NCBI RefSeq assembly: GCF_000969445.1
Contig: NZ_JZEY01000061.1
Location: 124,001 to 188,000, forward strand
Length of the DNA: 64,000 bases
Source: Devosia chinhatensis
GTDB taxonomy: Bacteria > Pseudomonadota > Alphaproteobacteria > Rhizobiales > Devosiaceae
Direction: 5' to 3'
Positions 55,599 through 63,238 of the stretch are shown in pieces (position 1 is the stretch's first letter; each line of letters starts with the position of its first letter). The notes beneath the pieces were generated by a model. That model saw only the letters and a program-made list of their open reading frames with translations. It did not search any database and was not told where the DNA came from. The position numbers were made by a program, and so were the translations under genes.

Positions 55599-56240
55599 AT
55601 GACAATCACGCTTTACGACTTCGAGCTTTCGGGCAATTGTTACAAGCTGCGCCTAATGATGAATATCCTCAACCTCGCCTACGAGGTCGTCCCGGTCGAT
55701 TTCTTTCCCGGGCGCGAGCACAAGTCGGACTGGTTCCTGCGGCTCAATCCATTCGGCCAACTGCCGGTGCTGCAGGATGATGGGCTGACGCTCTCGGATT
55801 CAGGCGCCATCCTGGCCTATCTAGCGCGCAAATACGACGCCTCGGGCCTGTGGTTTCCCAAGGATGCAGCGGTGACCGCGGAAATCCTGCGCTGGCACGC
55901 CATCGCCGACGATATCACGGCCACCGCCTCGGCCGCGCGTCTGGCGCTGGGCTATGACTACGATTTTGATATCGACAAGACGCAGAAGGGTGCCCATCGC
56001 ATCTTCCGGATCATAGACGAGCACCTCTGGTTCGGTGAAAAGCAAGGACGGGACTGGCTCTGTTCGCCTGCCCATCCCACTACGGCCGACATAGCCTGTT
56101 TTCCCTATGTGATGCTGAGCGAGGAAGGCGGGATCAGCCGGCAGGACTACCCTGCCCTGCGCCGCTGGACCGACCGCGTGCGGCGCGTGCCCGGTTTCAC
56201 CGTCATGTCGGGCATCTTCCCGGCTGGCCCCGCCCGCTAG
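55599..56240 (+). CDS. GST-fold protein, NdmE-like
   Basis: 213 residues. Thioredoxin-like N-terminal domain (LYDFELSGNCYKLRLMM, NPFGQLPVLQDDGLTLSDS) with the glutathione-binding Asp-Ser, then an all-helical C-terminal domain (about 90-205). It starts 3 bases after the reductase stop. In the Pseudomonas system NdmE is a GST-like protein needed structurally to hold NdmC and NdmD together, and gene order and partner set match, so a structural rather than detoxifying role is likely (inference). A conventional glutathione transferase remains possible. Confidence 0.86.
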   Translation: MTITLYDFELSGNCYKLRLMMNILNLAYEVVPVDFFPGREHKSDWFLRLNPFGQLPVLQDDGLTLSDSGAILAYLARKYDASGLWFPKDAAVTAEILRWHAIADDITATASAARLALGYDYDFDIDKTQKGAHRIFRIIDEHLWFGEKQGRDWLCSPAHPTTADIACFPYVMLSEEGGISRQDYPALRRWTDRVRRVPGFTVMSGIFPAGPAR

Positions 56241-56241
56241 G

Positions 56242-56988
56242 CTACTTGCGGGCGAGGATCGGCGCATCGCGCATCGCCAGCCAGGTGACGGCGAGCAGAA
56301 TTGCGGTTCCGCACAAGTGCGCTAGAACGGCCGGGCCCAGTTGCGGCTCGGCCGGCAAGGCGCCGACGCGCACCAGAGATCCCACTGGCCCGGCATCCTC
56401 GCCCATGCTCAGCGACACGATCTGCGCGACGAAGAGGCAGAGCCCGATCGCAGCCAGACCGATAAAGGTGCCGCGGTAGAAGGCAGCACCGAGACACAGG
56501 CCCGCCGCCCCCCAGAGCAAGCATCGCAGCCCACTCTCGAGTAACACCATCGGAACATCCAGAACATGGCTGTAAAGGCCGGCCGTATGCACAGTCTGCG
56601 GCCATCCCATGAGAGCATACAGGGGCATCTCGATCCAGAACCCCGCCGCGTAAAGCACCCCGAGCAGAAGCGCAAAGGCGATCAACCAGAGACACGCTTC
56701 GCCAAAAAAATTGCGGCGGGTCTGGCCATGGGTGACATAGAGCCAGAATTCCCGCATGCCGACAGGTGCACCTACGCCCAGCGCGAACCAGTTCGGCAAT
56801 TGCTGCGCCAGATCCCAGCCGCTGGCTTCGATGGGCCGGAACTGGGAAACGATAAGCGTCAGCACCATACTGCCAACAATCGCACCCCCAGCGACCATCA
56901 GGGCAAAGATGGCGTAATCACTAAACATGCGCTTGGGGAAATGCGGAAACCGGCGCGATTTGGCTTGGTTCAAAGGGGCGAAGGTCAT
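56242..56988 (-). CDS. Integral membrane protein partner of the YtrA-type ABC ATPase
   Basis: 248 residues from the ATG at 56988, chosen because AGGAG lies 7 bases upstream; it also overlaps the ATPase stop (ATGA). Six predicted helices with a polar N-terminus. I do not recognise a named family; position and topology suggest an ABC-2-type permease subunit. The stop is 1 base from the convergent GST gene's stop. Confidence 0.72.
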   Translation of the reverse strand: MTFAPLNQAKSRRFPHFPKRMFSDYAIFALMVAGGAIVGSMVLTLIVSQFRPIEASGWDLAQQLPNWFALGVGAPVGMREFWLYVTHGQTRRNFFGEACLWLIAFALLLGVLYAAGFWIEMPLYALMGWPQTVHTAGLYSHVLDVPMVLLESGLRCLLWGAAGLCLGAAFYRGTFIGLAAIGLCLFVAQIVSLSMGEDAGPVGSLVRVGALPAEPQLGPAVLAHLCGTAILLAVTWLAMRDAPILARK

Positions 56989-57863
56989 TTGCGATCTCCT
57001 TGGGCTGTGAGATGGACAAAAAGGTCCTGGAGCGAGAGAGGGCCGATTTCGAGCCCTTCGTCCCGTGCCCGATCCAGAAGCGTTTCGGTCGCACCATAAA
57101 CAGCGACCGACCGGGTCGGTCCGAGCGAACGCTCGGCCAGCACGTTCATGCCCAAGGTGGCGCGGCCAATGGCATCCGCCGGCCCGATCAGGCTGGCCCC
57201 GCGCGTAGTCATCGTTTCGGCATCCTCGCGCAACACCAGCTTGCCGCAATGAATGATGATGACGTCGGAAAAGAGCCTTGCTACCTCCTCGATGAGATGG
57301 GTGGACAGCACGATGAGCCGTGGATGCTCGAGGTAATCGGCAAGCAATGCCTCGTAGAAGGCGTAGCGCGAGGGGGCATCGAGACCGAGATAAACCTCGT
57401 CGAACAAGGTGACTGGCGATCTGGCGGCCAGACCAAGCACGCAGCCGAGCGCCGATCTTTGCCCGCGCGAGAGCTTGCCGACACGACTTTTGCGTTCAAG
57501 ACCGAATGTGCCCAGAAGACGCTCTGCATAAGCCTGATCCCAGTGAGGGCGCATATCGGCAGCATAGCGCAGCGCCGTGGCGATGGTTTCACTATCCTCG
57601 ACCGTATCGCCGCTTTCGCGAATGAGACAAATCCGTGTCGTGGCGGCCTCATTCTCGAAAACCGGCTGCCCATCGAGCATGACCGTGCCGGCGGTTGCCT
57701 TGCGCAAACCGGCGATAACCGACAGAAGCGACGACTTACCCGACCCATTTCGGCCCAACAGGCCGTGAATGCCATGACCTTCCAACGTCAAGGAAAGGCC
57801 ATCAATGGCGACGTCGTTTCCATAGCGGACGGCGAGGTCGCTAATCGTGAGAAGAGGGCTCAT
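56985..57863 (-). CDS. ABC transporter ATPase (YtrB-like)
   Basis: 292 residues. Walker A LLGRNGSGKSSLLS, a variant signature LSRGQRSALGCVLGLA, Walker B VTLFDEVYLGLD (Val in place of the usual Pro after Glu) and switch His in LSTHLIEEVARLF. The C-terminal ~80 residues are longer than the ATPase core, as in exporter-type ATPases. Starts inside the stop of the regulator gene (overlap of 4 bases), so regulator, ATPase and membrane protein form one operon. Confidence 0.9.
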   Translation of the reverse strand: MSPLLTISDLAVRYGNDVAIDGLSLTLEGHGIHGLLGRNGSGKSSLLSVIAGLRKATAGTVMLDGQPVFENEAATTRICLIRESGDTVEDSETIATALRYAADMRPHWDQAYAERLLGTFGLERKSRVGKLSRGQRSALGCVLGLAARSPVTLFDEVYLGLDAPSRYAFYEALLADYLEHPRLIVLSTHLIEEVARLFSDVIIIHCGKLVLREDAETMTTRGASLIGPADAIGRATLGMNVLAERSLGPTRSVAVYGATETLLDRARDEGLEIGPLSLQDLFVHLTAQGDRK

Positions 57864-58249
57864 TGTGTATCCTTCTCCGGGTTCTGGTCGTATTTTCCAA
57901 CGGCGTTGCGGATGTCGTCGACAACCTGATCGAGCGAAATCCCGAGCGCCTTTGCCTCGGCGATCAGGGGCGCGACATGCTCGGCAAAGAAGCGCTCGCG
58001 CCTTTGCATAAGGAGCCGCTCCCGGGCATCGGCGGTAACGAACATTCCGATCCCCCGCCGCTTGTACAGCAGCCCCTCCTCGATCAGGTCCTGGAAGGCC
58101 TTGGCCGCCGTCGCCGGATTGATGCCGTAAAAGGCGGCATATTGATTGGTCGACATGACCTGCTGATCCGCCGCGAGCGTTCCCGTCACGATATCGGCTC
58201 GGATCCGGTCCCCGATTTGCCGATAGATTGGAGCATGATCGCCAAACAC
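57860..58249 (-). CDS. YtrA-family GntR regulator
   Basis: 129 residues from a GTG at 58249. An ATG at 58288 would add 13 residues, but it lies inside the -10 of the likely promoter, and TGAGG sits 6 bases before the GTG. Winged helix (about 10-75; SGDRIRADI-type helix, YAAFYGINPATAAKAFQDL) and a short C-terminal dimerisation helix region (about 80-125). YtrA proteins repress an adjacent ABC exporter operon, exactly the downstream arrangement here; an antibiotic or envelope stress signal is typical of the family. Confidence 0.85.
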   Translation of the reverse strand: MFGDHAPIYRQIGDRIRADIVTGTLAADQQVMSTNQYAAFYGINPATAAKAFQDLIEEGLLYKRRGIGMFVTADARERLLMQRRERFFAEHVAPLIAEAKALGISLDQVVDDIRNAVGKYDQNPEKDTQ

Positions 58250-58260
58250 TCTCGGCCTCA

Positions 58261-58313
58261 ATGGTTCATTACTTGACCAACGAACCATATAAGCTAGAAA
58301 CAGAACGCGTCAA
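58261..58313 (-). promoter_or_regulatory. Promoter and operator of the YtrA-type operon
   Basis: On the minus strand TTGACG (58313-58308), a 16-base spacer and TATATG (58291-58286) form a promoter. The inverted repeat ATGGTTC-N14-GAACCAT (58261-58267 and 58282-58288) overlaps the -10 and the start point, a natural place for the regulator to bind and repress itself. Confidence 0.6.
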
Positions 58314-58395
58314 GTCCGCGACGAAAGAAATGCTGCGCGCTGGAATTTGGCGGGCATCCGGGCTATTGGCAAAAAGAACACGAGGAGAAAATCCC

Positions 58396-59565
58396 ATGAT
58401 CATCGAGCCAAAGATTCGTGGCTTCATCTGCACCACCGCCCATCCAACCGGCTGCGCGACCAACGTTCAGCGCCAGATCGACCATGTGGTGATCAAGGGG
58501 GCGATCCCCTCTGCGCGCAAGCGTGTACTGGTGTTGGGGTGCTCGACCGGCTACGGCTTGGCATCGCGTATCGTGACCACCTTCGGTTCTGACGCCGACA
58601 CGATTGGTGTGTCGTTCGAGCGCGAGCCGGGGGAAACCAAGCCGGCATCGGCAGGCTGGTACAACAATCGTGCCTTTGAAAACCGCGCCCGCGCTGCCGG
58701 TCGCAAGGCCATAACCATTGAAGGCGATGCGTTTTCCGACGCGGTCAAGGCCGAAACCATCGCCGCCATCAAGGACAATCTGGGCCAGGTGGACCTAGTG
58801 GTCTATTCGCTCGCCTCCCCTGTTCGGACCGACCCCAAGGATGGTGTGACCTATCGCTCGGCCATCAAGCCCTATGGCAGCCAGGTCACCTCCAAGACGC
58901 TCAATACCGGCACCGGCGAAGTGTCCGAAATCACCGTCGAGCCAGCAACCGAGGAAGAGGCACAGGCCACCGTGAAGGTCATGGGCGGCGAAGATTGGGA
59001 ATTGTGGATCGCCGCTCTGGCCGATGCGGGCGTGCTGGCGGATGATTTCCTGACGCTCAACTACACCTATCTGGGCTCGGAACTGACCTGGCCCATCTAT
59101 CACAAGGGCACGCTCGGCAAGGCCAAGGGCGATCTCGACCGGGCCGCTGCTGCCATTCGCGCCGCTCATGGCGAGGCAGCCGCCAATGTCGTGGCGCTCA
59201 AGGCGGTCGTTACCCAGGCAAGCTCAGCTATTCCAGTCGTGCCGCTTTACGGGACGGTGCTCATCAAGGTCGAGGATGAGATGGGATTGAGCGAGGGCCC
59301 GATCCACCAGATCGACCGCTTGTTCCGCGAGAAGCTGCGGGGTGAAATCGCGCTCGATGAGCAGAGCCGCATCCGTGTCGACGACTGGGAATTGTCCGCA
59401 CCGATGCAGGCCGAACTTGCAAGGCGCTGGGCCGTGCTCGACACCCAGAACCTTTCGGAACTGGCTGACCTGACGAAATATCGCGAGGAATTTCTCAAGC
59501 TTTTCGGCTTCAATGTCGGCGGCGTCGATTATTCGAAAGATGTCGATCCGCGGGTGGTCGAGTAG
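58396..59565 (+). CDS. fabV: Enoyl-ACP reductase FabV
   Basis: 389 residues from the ATG at 58396 (AGGAGA at 58383-58388). Start motif MIIEPKIRGFICTTAHPTGC, cofactor loop GCSTGYGLASR and the FabV Tyr-x8-Lys catalytic motif in PIYHKGTLGKAKGDL, plus a C-terminal FAD-like helix region. It reduces trans-2-enoyl-ACP (or -CoA) in fatty acid elongation. FabV is far less sensitive to triclosan than FabI. Divergent from the YtrA operon with 146 bases between start codons. Confidence 0.95.
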   Translation: MIIEPKIRGFICTTAHPTGCATNVQRQIDHVVIKGAIPSARKRVLVLGCSTGYGLASRIVTTFGSDADTIGVSFEREPGETKPASAGWYNNRAFENRARAAGRKAITIEGDAFSDAVKAETIAAIKDNLGQVDLVVYSLASPVRTDPKDGVTYRSAIKPYGSQVTSKTLNTGTGEVSEITVEPATEEEAQATVKVMGGEDWELWIAALADAGVLADDFLTLNYTYLGSELTWPIYHKGTLGKAKGDLDRAAAAIRAAHGEAAANVVALKAVVTQASSAIPVVPLYGTVLIKVEDEMGLSEGPIHQIDRLFREKLRGEIALDEQSRIRVDDWELSAPMQAELARRWAVLDTQNLSELADLTKYREEFLKLFGFNVGGVDYSKDVDPRVVE

Positions 59566-59570
59566 ACGAA

Positions 59571-59591
59571 AAGGGCGCCTCAGGCGCCCTT
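59571..59591. terminator. Bidirectional terminator between fabV and epmB
   Basis: AAGGGCGCC-TCA-GGCGCCCTT with TCTTCATTTC on the right and GACGAAA on the left; the two genes converge on it. Confidence 0.8.
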
Positions 59592-59593
59592 CT

Positions 59594-60625
59594 TCATTTC
59601 GGCGGATAGGCGTGTGCGCCACCTTGCCAGTCCCGCACCGTAAAGCACCCGTCCGTTCCTGAAATGGCGGCCGAGCCTATATCGGCCTTGCCGTGTCCAC
59701 CGGGAATGTCGAGCACATAGGTCGGCTGGCAGAGACCGGAAATACGCCCGCGCAGGGCACCCACCAGCGCCTGGCCTTCTTCGATGGAAACGCGAAAATG
59801 GCGGGTGCCGGGCGCCAGATCGGGATGGTGCAGGTAATAGGGACGGATACGGTTTTCGACGAAGGTGCGCATGAGCGTCGCGAGGGTCTCCACATCGTCA
59901 TTGACGCCCCTGAGGAGGACAGTCTGGCTGATGAGCATGATGCCACCAGCGATCAATCGATCGAACCCCGCTCGGGCCACCGGCGTCAGTTCCCGCGGAT
60001 GATTGGCGTGAACTGCAAGATAGGTAATCTTGCCGCTGGCCTTCAAGGCATCCACCATCGCGTGATCCACACGTTCAGGCTCGACGACAGGCACGCGGGT
60101 ATGGAAGCGTAAGACCTTCACATGGTCGATAGTGGCCAGCTTCTCCATGATCGTCCGCAGACGCCGCGGCGACAGGACCAACGGATCACCGCCGGTGAGG
60201 ATAACCTCCCAGATTTCTGCGTGTGCCGCGATATAGGCGATTGCGGCGTCGAGCTCGGCTGCACTTAGCGTGCCCAGCCCCTGCGGCCCAACCATTTCGC
60301 GTCGGAAACAAAAGCGGCAATAGACCGGGCACACATGGACCGCCTTGAGCAGCACCCGGTCCGGATAGCGATGCACTATGCCTTCGACCGGCGCGTGTGT
60401 CAGGTCGCCGATGGGGTCTGCGCGCTCGTCCGGGGTGGTGTCGAGTTCGGCGATGGTGGGCACATATTGGCGGGCAATTCGATCGTCGGGATCGCTGGGA
60501 TCGATCAGCGCCAGCACAGCGGGCGTGATGGAAATGGCGTATTTGGCAGCGACGGCGTCGAGCCCCGCCGCCTCCTGGATAAGACCGGCATCGAGCAGGC
60601 CGGATACCGACTTGATGGCACTCAT
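59594..60625 (-). CDS. epmB: EF-P lysine 2,3-aminomutase EpmB
   Basis: 343 residues. The radical-SAM iron-sulfur motif Cys-x3-Cys-x2-Cys is in [30 protein letters not shown] and [12 protein letters not shown] are further family segments. EpmB isomerises (S)-alpha-lysine to (R)-beta-lysine, which EpmA attaches to EF-P. It lacks the long extensions of catabolic lysine 2,3-aminomutases. Its ATG overlaps the epmA stop (ATGA), so it is translated with it. Confidence 0.93.
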   Translation of the reverse strand: MSAIKSVSGLLDAGLIQEAAGLDAVAAKYAISITPAVLALIDPSDPDDRIARQYVPTIAELDTTPDERADPIGDLTHAPVEGIVHRYPDRVLLKAVHVCPVYCRFCFRREMVGPQGLGTLSAAELDAAIAYIAAHAEIWEVILTGGDPLVLSPRRLRTIMEKLATIDHVKVLRFHTRVPVVEPERVDHAMVDALKASGKITYLAVHANHPRELTPVARAGFDRLIAGGIMLISQTVLLRGVNDDVETLATLMRTFVENRIRPYYLHHPDLAPGTRHFRVSIEEGQALVGALRGRISGLCQPTYVLDIPGGHGKADIGSAAISGTDGCFTVRDWQGGAHAYPPK

Positions 60626-61671
60626 TCCGCAACCGGCGCCCAGAGCACCGCCTCGATCCGTTGCGCGCCGGTTGCCAGCATCACCAGGCGGTCAAAACCC
60701 AAGGCCACCCCGCTCGCTTGCGGCATATGGGCAAGGGCTGCCAGGAAATCCTCGTCGATCGGATATCGCTCATTATAGATGCGCGCCTTTTCGGCCATTT
60801 CGGCCTCGAAGCGCCTGCGCTGTTCACCAGCATCGGTGAGTTCACCAAAGCCATTGGCCAGCTCGACGCCGCAGGCATAGACCTCGAAACGCTCCGACAC
60901 CTTGGGGTCGCCAGGGACCCTTCTGGCCAGAGCTGCCTCGCAGGCCGGATAATGGTCGAGCACCGTCACCCGGCCATTGCCCAGGCGCGGCTCCACCTTA
61001 TCCACGAGGATCTGCGTGAAGAGATAGCTCCAGGTCGTTTCGGAGGGCACTGCCATGCCGATACGAGCCATCTGCGCGGCAAGCGCGGCGTCGTTTGGGA
61101 TTCCCTCCCCATCGAGGGTGGAAAGCAGATCGATGTCGGCATATTCGGCGAACGCTTCGGCGACGCTGAGCCTTTGCGCCTCCGCACAGGGATCGCAGTC
61201 GCGGCCGCGGAAGGAAAACATTCCGGCGCCGCTCGTTTCGGCGGCCAGGCGGATCAGAGCCAAGGTGTCGGCAATGACGGCGTCGTAGGCCTCGTTTGCC
61301 CGGTACCACTCGAGCATGGTGAATTCGGGATGATGCAGCGCGCTGCGCTCCCGATTGCGCCACACATGCTGGAAGCTGGCGATGCGCTCTTCGCCGGCGG
61401 CCAGCAGTTTCTTCATCGTGAATTCAGGCGATGTGTGCAGATACATGCCCTGCCCCAGACCATCGTTACCGATCATCGTGGTACCGAAGGCATGAAGGTG
61501 GGTTTCATTGCCCGGCGAACGCTGCAAACCGGGAGGGTCGACCACGATGAAGTCCCGTTCGGCCAGCCAGACGCGCATGGCCGCATCGATCCGCGCGCGC
61601 GCCAGCAGCGCGGGCCTGCGGTCGGCATGGCGATCGGGTGTCCACCAGGGCGATGTCTGGAGAGCCGTCAT
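60622..61671 (-). CDS. epmA: EF-P lysine ligase EpmA
   Basis: 349 residues, a class II lysyl-tRNA-synthetase-like core without an anticodon-binding domain. Motif 2 region [38 protein letters not shown] and motif 3 [16 protein letters not shown] are present. It activates beta-lysine with ATP and attaches it to EF-P. Divergent from efp across a 129-base gap, so the modification system and its target share a regulatory region. Confidence 0.94.
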   Translation of the reverse strand: MTALQTSPWWTPDRHADRRPALLARARIDAAMRVWLAERDFIVVDPPGLQRSPGNETHLHAFGTTMIGNDGLGQGMYLHTSPEFTMKKLLAAGEERIASFQHVWRNRERSALHHPEFTMLEWYRANEAYDAVIADTLALIRLAAETSGAGMFSFRGRDCDPCAEAQRLSVAEAFAEYADIDLLSTLDGEGIPNDAALAAQMARIGMAVPSETTWSYLFTQILVDKVEPRLGNGRVTVLDHYPACEAALARRVPGDPKVSERFEVYACGVELANGFGELTDAGEQRRRFEAEMAEKARIYNERYPIDEDFLAALAHMPQASGVALGFDRLVMLATGAQRIEAVLWAPVAE

Positions 61672-61800
61672 AGCGGGTTTCTTGCGGTCCGGTCTGGCGA
61701 AATGGCGCGGAATAGGTTATCGGGCGCTCGACAGTACATTTTGCGGCGCCACGACGGCCCAGCCTCTAAACCGCGCCGCCGATACGAACAAGGAAGAATT

Positions 61801-62370
61801 ATGGTCAAGGTCATCGCCTCGTCGCTGCGCAAAGGCCATGTGGTCGAGCAGGACGGCAACCTCCACGTGGTGCTCACCGCTGAAAACGTCCATCCCGGTA
61901 AGGGCAATTCGGTGACGAACGTCACGATGCGCCGCATTTCCGATGGCGTGAAAGTCATTGGTCGCTGGCGCACCGTGGAGATGGTCGAAAAGGCCGACGT
62001 GGATGATCGTGAATACGACTATCTCTATTCCGATGGCGAAGGCCACCATTTCATGGAACCGGCCACCTATGAGCAGATCACCGTCGGCGACGACGTGATC
62101 GGCGACCAGAAGGCTTATCTTGCCGATGGCATGAAGGTGCATCTGATGACCCATGAAGGCATCGCGCTTTCGATGGAGCTGCCCCAGCGCATGACTTTCG
62201 AAATCGTCGAGACCGAGCCTGTGGTGAAGGGTCAGACGGCCTCGTCGTCCTACAAGCCTGCCGTGCTGAATAACGGCCTGCGCGTCATGGTGCCCCCGCA
62301 TATCGATGCCGGCACCCGGATCGTCATCCTGACCGATGACAATTCCTACGTCGAGCGCGCCAAGGACTGA
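61801..62370 (+). CDS. efp: Elongation factor P
   Basis: 189 residues, the standard length, in three OB/KOW-type domains. The acceptor Lys34 lies in HPGKGNS at the tip of domain I, the position modified by beta-lysyl transfer in the EpmA pathway. It enters the ribosomal E site to rescue stalling at poly-Pro motifs. The divergent epmA-epmB pair supports a beta-lysylated form; an EpmC hydroxylase is not present in this window. Confidence 0.97.
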   Translation: MVKVIASSLRKGHVVEQDGNLHVVLTAENVHPGKGNSVTNVTMRRISDGVKVIGRWRTVEMVEKADVDDREYDYLYSDGEGHHFMEPATYEQITVGDDVIGDQKAYLADGMKVHLMTHEGIALSMELPQRMTFEIVETEPVVKGQTASSSYKPAVLNNGLRVMVPPHIDAGTRIVILTDDNSYVERAKD

Positions 62371-62390
62371 CCGAGCCTTTCGTTTAGTGA

Positions 62391-62418
62391 AAAACGGGCC
62401 CGCGAGGGCCCGTTTTTT
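62391..62418. terminator. Terminator between efp and the DUF2934 gene
   Basis: AAAACGGGCCC-GCGA-GGGCCCGTTTTTT with an A run on the left, so it works for both converging genes. Its last base lies inside the DUF2934 stop codon. Confidence 0.92.
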
Positions 62419-62633
62419 CATTCCAGGTCTTGTTCCGCCTGAATCCAGTGCAGATTGGACCGGTCGGCCGGCGCGCCATCGGCCAACCAACTGTCATAGG
62501 CGATCTGGCGCTGATGCATTTCCTTTGCGCGTAGCCAATATTCCATGGCCTTGCCCTCAGGGTGACCATCCTGTTCCGAAAGGAAATAGGCAGTTTCCCT
62601 AATGCGTTCCGCGACGGCCGAGTTCTTGAGCAT
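62418..62633 (-). CDS. DUF2934-type small protein
   Basis: 71 residues. ERIRETAYFLSEQDGHPEGK followed by AMEYWLRA is the family-defining helix pair (the REAYFLWEQ-type motif with a conserved Gly-x-Pro). DUF2934 function is unknown and many members are stress-related. It follows the DUF892 gene after 22 bases and is in the same unit as it, under an EcfG-type promoter. Confidence 0.82.
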   Translation of the reverse strand: MLKNSAVAERIRETAYFLSEQDGHPEGKAMEYWLRAKEMHQRQIAYDSWLADGAPADRSNLHWIQAEQDLE

Positions 62634-62655
62634 GAGCTGGCAGCCCTAAAGCCGA

Positions 62656-63144
62656 TCAGGCGGCCTTGAGATTGACGGACGACTTGGCGAGGCCAGAGAG
62701 CTTTTCGTCGGTCGCCTGTTCTTCCTTAAGCGTCTCGAGGAAAAGGTTCATGGCGTCCTTGTGCCCAAGCTGCTTGGCCCACGTTGCAAGGGTGCCATAA
62801 CGGGCCATTTCGTAGTGCTCTACGGCCTGCGCTGCGGAAACGAGGCCTGCATCGAGGGCGGACGTTCCCTTGAACTCGTCCATGATCTCCTTGCCTTCCT
62901 CGATGATGCCGAGGATGGCGTCACAAGTCTTTCCGCGCGGGGCTTTGCCGAGCATCTCGAACACCTGCTCAAGGCGCTCGACATGGACTTCGGTTTCGGC
63001 GCGATGCTGCTCGAAGCCGGCTTTCAGTTCTTCCGACTGTGCCGCCTTGGCCATTTTCGGCAGGGCTTTGAGGATCTGGCGCTCGGCGTAATAGATGTCC
63101 TTGAGCGTATCGAGGAAAAGATCGTCCAGTTGCTTGTCAGCCAT
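62656..63144 (-). CDS. DUF892 / YciE-like ferritin-fold stress protein
   Basis: 162 residues from the ATG at 63144 (GGAG upstream); the longer upstream frame has no similarity. Four-helix ferritin-like bundle with the YciE-type segments FLDTLKDIYYAERQILKALP, FEQHRAETEVHVERLEQVF and LAVSAAQAVEHYEMARYG-like (VSAAQAVEHYEMARYGTLA here), which supply di-metal Glu and His ligands. DUF892 proteins are often induced by osmotic or stationary-phase stress. A perfect EcfG-type promoter (63190-63214) supports that here. Confidence 0.9.
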   Translation of the reverse strand: MADKQLDDLFLDTLKDIYYAERQILKALPKMAKAAQSEELKAGFEQHRAETEVHVERLEQVFEMLGKAPRGKTCDAILGIIEEGKEIMDEFKGTSALDAGLVSAAQAVEHYEMARYGTLATWAKQLGHKDAMNLFLETLKEEQATDEKLSGLAKSSVNLKAA

Positions 63145-63189
63145 TGTCTCAGCTCCGGTATCGGAATGGGTTGATGACGCTGGCCGGGA

Positions 63190-63214
63190 AACGGTGAAGT
63201 TGGTGCGAGGTTCC
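63190..63214 (-). promoter_or_regulatory. EcfG-type promoter of the DUF892-DUF2934 unit
   Basis: On the minus strand GGAAC (63214-63210), a 16-base spacer and CGTT (63193-63190), 45 bases before the DUF892 start. It lies 54 kb from phyR, showing that the regulon is not confined to the stress hub. Confidence 0.82.
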
Positions 63215-63238
63215 GCCCGCACCGATCACATGCATAGG

